Source of the DNA: Bacteroidota bacterium
Lineage (GTDB): Bacteria > Bacteroidota > Bacteroidia > Chitinophagales > UBA2359
Assembly (NCBI GenBank): GCA_020629895.1
Contig: JAHDCM010000121.1
Location: 1 to 9,119 of the forward strand
Direction: 5' to 3'
DNA length: 9,119 nucleotides
Every line of letters begins with the position of its first letter. The stretch's first letter is position 1. Of the stretch, positions 6,181 through 9,119 are shown in pieces. Position numbers and translations under genes: made by a program. The notes beneath the pieces were generated by a model. That model saw nothing but the letters and a program-made list of their open reading frames with translations, was not told where the DNA came from and made no database searches.

Positions 6181-6426
6181 GCGTGTCCCCATTTTGCCAA
6201 TCGAAACCTGTCAGGTTTAAATAATTACGTCATTCGGACTGGATAGCACTCCCGTCAGCAACCTGACAGGTTGATTGGTAAAAATGGGGTCGGGCTATCC
6301 GCTTGTAGTTGTCTCCTAGAACAGGTGTTTGGCTAAAGTCCTAGCAGTGTCTTCCTCCGTCAGCCCTGCTAGTCCAAGCCGCACTACCTGTCTATTTCGC
6401 CAAGCTACCGCTACTATCCCTCACGC
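6181..6426 (-). ncRNA. Structured repeat, copy 2 (inverted; candidate noncoding RNA)
   Basis: Read on the minus strand from 6426 to 6181, this matches copy 1 (466-668). The block 6426-6291 aligns without gaps to 466-601 with 15 differences in 136 nt. The same helices form: closing stem GCGTG (6426-6422) with CACGC (6185-6181), GTAG with CTAC, TAGA-CAGG with CCTG-T-TCTA, GGCT with AGCC, and CTAGCAG with CTGCTAG. The long internal hairpin (6187-6289) is unrelated in sequence to that of copy 1. It sits between the TatD gene and tRNA-Ser and is oriented against TatD. A small open reading frame crossing it (6329-6547) has no coding character. Confidence 0.7.
6187..6289. repeat. Long hairpin inside repeat copy 2
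   Basis: CCCCATTTTGCCAATC (6187-6202) pairs with 6273-6289 with a small mismatch, and AACCTGTCAGGTT (6205-6217) pairs perfectly with AACCTGACAGGTT (6260-6272). The loop is 42 nt (6218-6259). Each 13-base inner arm is itself almost palindromic, so alternative cruciforms are possible. Confidence 0.75.
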
Positions 6427-6750
6427 GGTAAATCGTGCGACGATTGAACGTGCGACGTGCGACGAAGCCCTTTTATCAATCATTATACATAGTTCATTTT
6501 ACAATGAATCAACCATCCTTTACAAGCCAATCACCAAGCTTTTATAAATAAAATGATATTATGACACTGAGATGGCAATTGGATTTTGATTATTAAGTGT
6601 TTTTTTCAATTTTTGTTTCATTAAGATATAATTAATTTCTAACCTTGAGATAGTTGCCCCTAAAAATTAGAAAAGCCCATTTGAAATAAATATTTCTACA
6701 GATTATTGGGAAACGTAGATAATATCTTTAACTTAGGAGTGCCAAGTTTT
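6427..6750. other. Gene-free stretch between repeat copy 2 and tRNA-Ser
   Basis: The first 40 bases carry a palindrome (AATCGT, GCG, ACGATT at 6431-6445) and CGTGCGACG three times (6434, 6449, 6456); they flank the repeat core and may belong to it. The rest is AT-rich with no convincing reading frame. TATCTTTA at 6723-6730 matches seven of eight positions of the Bacteroidota -7 element TAnnTTTG and stands 20 nt before tRNA-Ser, but I find no TTTG at proper spacing upstream, so this promoter is only a guess. Confidence 0.5.
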
Positions 6751-6838
6751 GGAGAGGTGACCGAGTGGCTGAAGGTGCACGCCTGGAAAGCGTGTGTGCC
6801 CCAAAAGGGTACCGAGGGTTCGAATCCCTCTCTCTCCG
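6751..6838 (+). tRNA. tRNA-Ser (anticodon GGA)
   Basis: Acceptor GGAGAGG (6751-6757) pairs with TCTCTCC (6831-6837, with one G-U pair). The anticodon stem CACGC/GCGTG closes loop CTGGAAA, giving GGA, which reads UCC and UCU. A long variable arm (TGCCC/GGGTA type, about 6795-6813) marks a class II serine tRNA. The T arm is GAGGG/CCCTC around TTCGAAT, and the discriminator is G6838, as expected for Ser. CCA is not encoded. Confidence 0.96.
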
Positions 6839-7202
6839 CACGTTTTGTGTCAAAGATATTGATACTTATAGTATTACCCTGTTAGGAAATTGTTTATATA
6901 TACCTCACTTTTCTTTTCTCACTCTTCTGTACATTTTTATTATCTATGTCTATTATGTAGATATAGATAAATAATCTTACAAATAGGCTCATTTATTTTC
7001 ATTGTAAAATGAGTGTATTTGATAGATTAGATTATTCTATTCGTCTAATGAATTTGGATACTTAAAATTGTACAGATGTGCTTCATTATTAGGATTTATT
7101 TATTATTTTGGGGGGAAATATAGAGATAAACCAAATTCTGCTTCCTAAAATTATTACAACAGATAGAAACTAGTTAATTACCTAATCATAAAAAGAGTAA
7201 AA
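6839..7202. other. Gene-free leader region between tRNA-Ser and exbB
   Basis: No coding region is credible here; one open frame runs out of the tRNA and is spurious. The stretch is very AT-rich. It holds a 13-bp inverted repeat with a five-base loop (6940-6952 with 6958-6970, one G-U pair), a shorter palindrome ATACTTATAGTAT (6862-6874), and TTCATTGTAAAATGA (6998-7012), which recurs inverted at 6494-6508. The promoter of the exbB operon must lie here, but I find no clean TTTG/TAnnTTTG pair. Confidence 0.5.
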
Positions 7203-8060
7203 ATGAAGAAACTTTTTACGCTTCTGCTGGCACTTGGGCTGGTTGTTACTTTAAATAACAACATTAGTTATGCTCAAGATGATGCTGACAATGCTGCTAC
7301 AACAGAAGCAGTAGCCGATTCTGCGGATACTGCTGATGCTGATACGACAGCCGCTGCTGCTGCGGCAGAGCCTGAGCCTATTGCGCCACCACCAGAACCA
7401 GAAGAGACAACCAAGGAGCCTGAAAAAATTCGCGAAATCCTGAAGAAACAATTTATTGAAGGAGACTGGCGATTTATGGGGATTGTATTGTTGTGTTTAA
7501 TTTTGGGACTGGCCGTTTGTGTAGAGCGTATTATTTCGCTAAATCTAGCAACTACCAACACAAACAAGCTATTACGTAATGTAGAAAATGCACTTCAAGA
7601 CGGTGATTTAGACCGTGCAAAAGAGGTTGCCCGATCTACGCGTGGCCCTGTTGCAAGTGTATTCTATCAAGGCTTGGATAGAGCTAATGAAGGAATTGAT
7701 GTCGTAGAACGATCTATCGTTTCTTATGGTTCTGTACAGATGGGTCGCTTGAATCGTGGCTTAGTTTGGATTGCCCTATTTATTGCTCTAGCACCGATGC
7801 TTGGGTTTATGGGTACAGTAATCGGTATGATTGGTGCCTTTGATGATATTGCTAAAGCGGGTGATATTTCTCCTGCAATTGTAGCGAGTGGTATTAAAGT
7901 GGCACTTTTAACAACGGTATTCGGACTGATCGTAGCGATCATTTTGCAGATTTTCTACAACTATATTTTGGCTAAAGTAGATAGCATCGTTAATAATATG
8001 GAAGATGCTTCCATCTCTTTAGTAGACTTAATTAATAAGTATAAGGTAGGACGCCGTTAA
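7203..8060 (+). CDS. exbB: ExbB/TolQ/MotA-family proton channel protein
   Basis: This 285-residue protein starts with a signal-like peptide (1-24, ending ISYA before QDD), then a low-complexity Ala/Asp/Glu/Pro segment (25-72). Membrane helices follow at about 91-113, 187-212 and 226-257. The signature APMLGFMGTVIGMIGAF (188-213 region) and GIKVALLTTVFGLIVAI (230-246) identify the ExbB/TolQ family, the pentameric part of the inner-membrane motor that uses proton flow with ExbD to drive TonB or Tol-type proteins. The extra N-terminal region is absent from enterobacterial ExbB but, as I recall, common in Bacteroidota. The start follows an A-rich stretch. Two genes follow on the same strand, the second an exbD, which supports the role. 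ExbB and TolQ cannot be told apart by sequence alone. Confidence 0.92.
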   Translation: MKKLFTLLLALGLVVTLNNNISYAQDDADNAATTEAVADSADTADADTTAAAAAAEPEPIAPPPEPEETTKEPEKIREILKKQFIEGDWRFMGIVLLCLILGLAVCVERIISLNLATTNTNKLLRNVENALQDGDLDRAKEVARSTRGPVASVFYQGLDRANEGIDVVERSIVSYGSVQMGRLNRGLVWIALFIALAPMLGFMGTVIGMIGAFDDIAKAGDISPAIVASGIKVALLTTVFGLIVAIILQIFYNYILAKVDSIVNNMEDASISLVDLINKYKVGRR

Positions 8061-8116
8061 TAGTAGTTTTATCCAACTTATATTTCTATTTTCTAATTCA
8101 ATAATTAGCTATAAAT

Positions 8117-8548
8117 ATGCTTAATTTATTAATGAAACTGGAACCTAGTTGCGTAGATAAACTATTAGAGGGAGGATGTGATGGGAGTAAGCTATGTGCT
8201 TACCTTGCCTGTTGGGGAATTGATGGAGCAGGATTTATGGTTATGATTCTTGCTGCTTTAATCCTATTATTCCTTGTTATTTATCTATTTGCCGACTTAG
8301 CATACAGTCCAGGAGGTACTATAAAAAGAATTTTACCTGCTTTACTCTTATTAGGTTTAGCCGCAGTGATTTACTTTGTATTTGCCGACGGAACCATTCC
8401 TGATACACTTACTAAAGTAGCCAGTAATTTTAATGTTACTTCATCCGTGATGAAGTTTATCAACGCCGGATTTTTAATGACTGCCATTCTTATCGCACTG
8501 GCATTTGTTTCATGGGTATTGCTTGAATTGTTTAACTTAGTAAAGTAA
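8117..8548 (+). CDS. Unrecognised three-helix membrane protein between exbB and exbD
   Basis: The protein has 143 residues. A short N-terminal part has four cysteines (C12, C21, C27, C32). Three membrane helices follow at about 37-60, 71-91 and 114-140; a polar loop (92-112) lies between the second and third. It starts 56 nt after exbB and ends 6 nt before exbD, so all three are almost surely co-transcribed. I know no named family for it, though similar small proteins occur between these genes in Bacteroidota. An accessory subunit or assembly factor of the motor is an inference from position only. The start could also be the ATG five codons further in (8132). Confidence 0.8.
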   Translation: MLNLLMKLEPSCVDKLLEGGCDGSKLCAYLACWGIDGAGFMVMILAALILLFLVIYLFADLAYSPGGTIKRILPALLLLGLAAVIYFVFADGTIPDTLTKVASNFNVTSSVMKFINAGFLMTAILIALAFVSWVLLELFNLVK

Positions 8549-8554
8549 TGTCGT

Positions 8555-9109
8555 ATGGCTAAAAGACGGAAACTACCCGAGATAAACGCCAGCTCAATGG
8601 CAGATATCGCTTTCCTATTATTGATCTTCTTCCTTGTAACTACTACAATGGATATTGATAAGGGACTACCTGTTAACCTTCCTCCTTTGGATGAAAGTAA
8701 CGAACCGCCCCCTCCAACAGATGTGAATAAGCGAAATATCTTAAACATCTTGATCAATTCACAAGATCAATTATTAGTGAAAGGGGAACCTTTAGAAGTA
8801 AGAGAGTTACGAGAGCTAACCAAAAAACATGTCGGGAATTATGGAGCCGATCCTAATTATTCGCTCAACCCGAAAAAAGCTGTTGTTTCTCTCAAAAACC
8901 ACCGCGGTACAAGATATGAAACCTATATCACTGTACAGAACGAATTGCGTGCAGCTTATAATGAACTGAGAAATGAGTACTCTGAACGTTACTTTGGGCG
9001 TACCTTTGATAAGTTGCCTGATGCACATAAAAGTGTCGTAAGAGCCGAGTATCCACTCAAAATTTCGGAAGCAGAGCCTGATAAAACAGGAGGCGATGCA
9101 GCCGAATAG
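8555..9109 (+). CDS. exbD: ExbD/TolR-family biopolymer transport protein
   Basis: This 184-residue protein has a basic cytoplasmic start (MAKRRK), one membrane helix at about 16-31 and a periplasmic domain. The hallmark SMADIAFLLLIFFLVTTTMD contains D17, the family's proton-carrying aspartate, followed by the Pro-rich GLPVNLPP segment. It is longer than the usual 140 or so residues because of an insertion in the periplasmic part (about 85-160, rich in charged and Tyr residues) and a hydrophilic end. ExbD dimers sit inside the ExbB pentamer and pass the proton-driven movement on to TonB-like proteins. It begins 6 nt after the preceding gene. Its stop codon lies 10 nt before the window end, so a second exbD or a tonB could follow but is not visible. 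Confidence 0.93.
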   Translation: MAKRRKLPEINASSMADIAFLLLIFFLVTTTMDIDKGLPVNLPPLDESNEPPPPTDVNKRNILNILINSQDQLLVKGEPLEVRELRELTKKHVGNYGADPNYSLNPKKAVVSLKNHRGTRYETYITVQNELRAAYNELRNEYSERYFGRTFDKLPDAHKSVVRAEYPLKISEAEPDKTGGDAAE

Positions 9110-9119
9110 GTAAGAGATA

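Noticed and set aside
6329..6547. Open frame of 72 codons across repeat copy 2
   Set aside because: It covers a noncoding structured repeat; no homologous reading frame is kept in copy 1.
6765..6974. Open frame starting in tRNA-Ser
   Set aside because: It begins inside the tRNA and continues into AT-rich spacer with no coding features.

Overview
The window looks like a chromosomal segment of a Bacteroidota bacterium, probably of the Saprospiria/Cytophagia type. The reasons are AT-rich DNA with almost no Shine-Dalgarno sequences, tRNA genes without an encoded CCA, a promoter close to the Bacteroidota form (TTTG then TAnnTTTG), and gene families typical of that phylum: an HhH/ComEA-like protein with an N-terminal membrane anchor, and an ExbB-small membrane protein-ExbD cluster. 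The genus is not proven.

Layout. 1-368: the end of a tRNA cluster, with partial Gly(UCC), a peculiar class-I tRNA with a Leu-type CAA anticodon, Arg(UCU) and Gln(UUG). 380-465: a long hairpin ending in six T. 466-668: first copy of a structured repeat. 705-2174: a TROVE/Ro60-like RNA-binding protein gene, then a clear terminator. 2305-2461: a small element with imperfect terminal inverted repeats. 2483-4402: an HhH protein with four near-identical 60-residue repeats. 4399-5259 (minus): a PrsW-family membrane protease, tail-to-tail with the HhH gene. 5366-6160: a TatD-family hydrolase. 6181-6426 (minus strand): second copy of the structured repeat, inverted relative to the first. 6751-6838: tRNA-Ser(GGA). 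7203-9109: exbB, an unknown three-helix membrane protein, and exbD.

The most notable content is at the left end. A Ro60-like protein, a family that binds Y RNAs and misfolded RNAs and in some bacteria is encoded beside tRNA-mimicking Y RNAs, lies just downstream of a tRNA cluster, a Y-RNA-sized hairpin and a structured repeat. The two repeat copies align without gaps over 136 nt with 15 differences. At two helix positions both partners changed together so that pairing is kept, which supports an RNA (or at least a folded nucleic acid) under selection. I do not recognise this repeat as a named family.

The right end is a conventional proton-driven inner-membrane motor operon for TonB/Tol-type energy transfer. 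It probably continues past the window. The middle genes (HhH, PrsW, TatD) have no evident link to either end.
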